From the NCBI GenBank assembly GCA_030594505.1, contig JAUVFC010000093.1, positions 1 to 7,092 of the forward strand: a DNA stretch of 7,092 nt, written 5' to 3'. Both the position numbers and the translations under genes were made by a program. Positions 5,792-7,092 of the stretch are shown piece by piece. The notes beneath the pieces were generated by a model that saw nothing but the letters and a program-made list of their open reading frames with translations, was not told the origin of the DNA and did no database searches. Source of the stretch: Desulfobacterales bacterium. Its GTDB lineage: Bacteria > Desulfobacterota > Desulfobacteria > Desulfobacterales > C00003106. How positions within the stretch are numbered: the stretch's first letter is position 1; each line of letters begins with the position of its first letter.

Positions 5792-7087
5792 TTATGGATA
5801 CAGCCTCTGTAATAACCGCGGGAATGGTATTGTTTCACGCACATGCGGGATCCCGCAAATCCACGCAACCGTTCGCTCGATCCCCATTCCAAAACCAGCA
5901 TGTGGGACACTACCATATTTTCTTAAATCAAGATACCAGGAAAATGTCTCAGGGGAAAGTCCCGCATCGTTGAGCTTTTGGCACAATATCTCCGGATCCT
6001 CTTCCCTTGCCGAGCCCCCGACAATCTCTCCGTATCCTTCGGGAGCAAGAAGATCCATACACAAAACCACACCTGATTTTTCCGGGTCATTCTTCATATA
6101 AAAAGGCTTTGATGAAGCCGGGTACCGGTGTATAAAGACCGGTTTTTCAAACCGGCCGGAAATTAACGTCTCGTCGCTGCCGCCAAAATCTTTTCCCCAC
6201 TCAAACGGCACCCCTTCATTACGCAATACTCGGACAGCCCGGTCGTAAGATAGAGATTCAAAAGGGGATTCTATCACTTCAAGCTTACTCACGTCTCTTC
6301 CCAGAGTCCGTAGCTCTTCCCTGTTGGATGAAAGGACCTCTTTGACAATAGTCACAATTAAGGATTCTGTCAGCTCCATAATATCAGGGAGATCGGCAAA
6401 GGCGACCTCCGGCTCTATCATCCAAAACTCGGTAAGATGCCGACGAGTTTTTGATTTTTCCGCCCGAAAAGTAGGACCACAGCAATATACCTTTCTGAAA
6501 GCCATTGCTCCGGCCTCCATGTATAACTGGCCACTCTGTGAAAGATACGCCGTTTGTTCTTCAAAATAGTCGGTTTTAAACAATGTGGTTGTCCCCTCAC
6601 AGGCCACCGGCGTCATGATAGGGGCATCCAGGAGGATAAAACCCCTGTCATCAAAAAAACGACGCGCAGCCTGGATCACGGTATGTCGAATTCGCAAAAC
6701 AGCATGTTGTTTTGAAGAACGAAGCCATAAGTGTCTATGGTCCAACAAAAAACCGACTCCATGCTCTTTTGGCGCAATAGGATATTCTTCAGCTATCTGT
6801 AATATATTCAATTGTGAAGCCAAAATTTCATAGCCGCCGGGAGCCCTGTCGTCCTTTTTAACAACCCCCGTAACCATTATTGAAGATTCCAGTGTGAGGG
6901 AATCATAGCGCTCAAAATGTTTCTCATCCATCTCCGACTTTACCAAAGTCACCTGTGCGATCCCTGTGCCGTCCCGCATTACCAGGAACCGTACCTTGCC
7001 GCTTGAACGTTTGTGAACCAACCATCCGCTGAGGGTAACGGTTTCCCCTTCATACTGGCCGATAGTGTCGATAGTGATTGTGTTCAT
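5792..7087 (-). CDS. asnS: Asparaginyl-tRNA synthetase
   Basis: A class IIb aminoacyl-tRNA synthetase that charges tRNA-Asn with asparagine. At 431 residues it has an N-terminal OB-fold anticodon-binding domain (about 1-105, with VTLSGWLVHKRSSGKVRFLV) and the catalytic domain after it. Motif 2 at 207-227 begins FRAEKSKTRRHLTEF and continues into WMIEPE. The Lys and the WMIEPE ending are typical of AsnRS, where AspRS has an Asp and different residues. Motif 3 is GFGMGIERTVAWICG (398-412), followed by the AsnRS signature RETIPFPR (417-424). This means the cell can make Asn-tRNA directly and need not rely only on the Asp-tRNA amidation route. The ATG at 7087 lies five bases from the window edge, so its ribosome site and promoter are not visible. 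It is the first visible gene of the operon and its TAA touches the upstream start of the HTH gene. Confidence 0.98.
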   Translation of the reverse strand: MNTITIDTIGQYEGETVTLSGWLVHKRSSGKVRFLVMRDGTGIAQVTLVKSEMDEKHFERYDSLTLESSIMVTGVVKKDDRAPGGYEILASQLNILQIAEEYPIAPKEHGVGFLLDHRHLWLRSSKQHAVLRIRHTVIQAARRFFDDRGFILLDAPIMTPVACEGTTTLFKTDYFEEQTAYLSQSGQLYMEAGAMAFRKVYCCGPTFRAEKSKTRRHLTEFWMIEPEVAFADLPDIMELTESLIVTIVKEVLSSNREELRTLGRDVSKLEVIESPFESLSYDRAVRVLRNEGVPFEWGKDFGGSDETLISGRFEKPVFIHRYPASSKPFYMKNDPEKSGVVLCMDLLAPEGYGEIVGGSAREEDPEILCQKLNDAGLSPETFSWYLDLRKYGSVPHAGFGMGIERTVAWICGIPHVRETIPFPRLLQRLYP

Positions 7088-7092
7088 AATAT

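Noticed and set aside
5772..6101. Plus-strand open frame of 109 codons over the asnS 3' end.
   Set aside because: It overlaps asnS and the HTH gene in antisense, with no family resemblance; it is a shadow frame.

Overview
The window looks like an ordinary, gene-dense stretch of a Gram-negative bacterial chromosome. The proteins read most like those of Desulfobacterota (former Deltaproteobacteria, for example Syntrophales-type anaerobes). This is a judgement from protein style: class II AsnRS and separate-chain GlyRS, lipoprotein SppA, a RodZ-like HTH protein and RecO with a zinc finger. It is not a proven assignment. Six genes lie on the minus strand and one on the plus strand. No mobile element, CRISPR array, rRNA or tRNA was seen.

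Plus strand: positions 71-1042 encode a lipoprotein signal-peptide peptidase of the SppA/S49 family, with a clear Shine-Dalgarno just upstream. It converges on glyQ. The 92-base gap between the two stop codons is almost wholly filled by a mirrored array of 7-base units.

Minus strand, read from high to low coordinates: asnS (asparaginyl-tRNA synthetase), a short RodZ-like membrane-anchored HTH protein, mgtE (Mg2+ channel/transporter), recO (recombination mediator) and a GHMP-family sugar kinase. These five are packed with gaps of a few bases or with overlapping stop and start codons, so they very likely form one operon. After a 226-base gap comes glyQ (glycyl-tRNA synthetase alpha chain). That gap holds a large three-tier nested inverted repeat, again built on a 7-base period. 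Its partner glyS is not next to it, because the downstream neighbour is the convergent sppA.

Functionally the operon mixes translation (asnS, possibly glyQ), magnesium uptake (mgtE), DNA repair (recO), envelope or cell-shape organisation (the RodZ-like protein) and an unassigned sugar kinase. The protein-coding content is mostly housekeeping. The most unusual signal is non-coding: two intergenic regions, both flanking glyQ, with different sequences but the same design of 7-base tandem units arranged as an imperfect palindrome.
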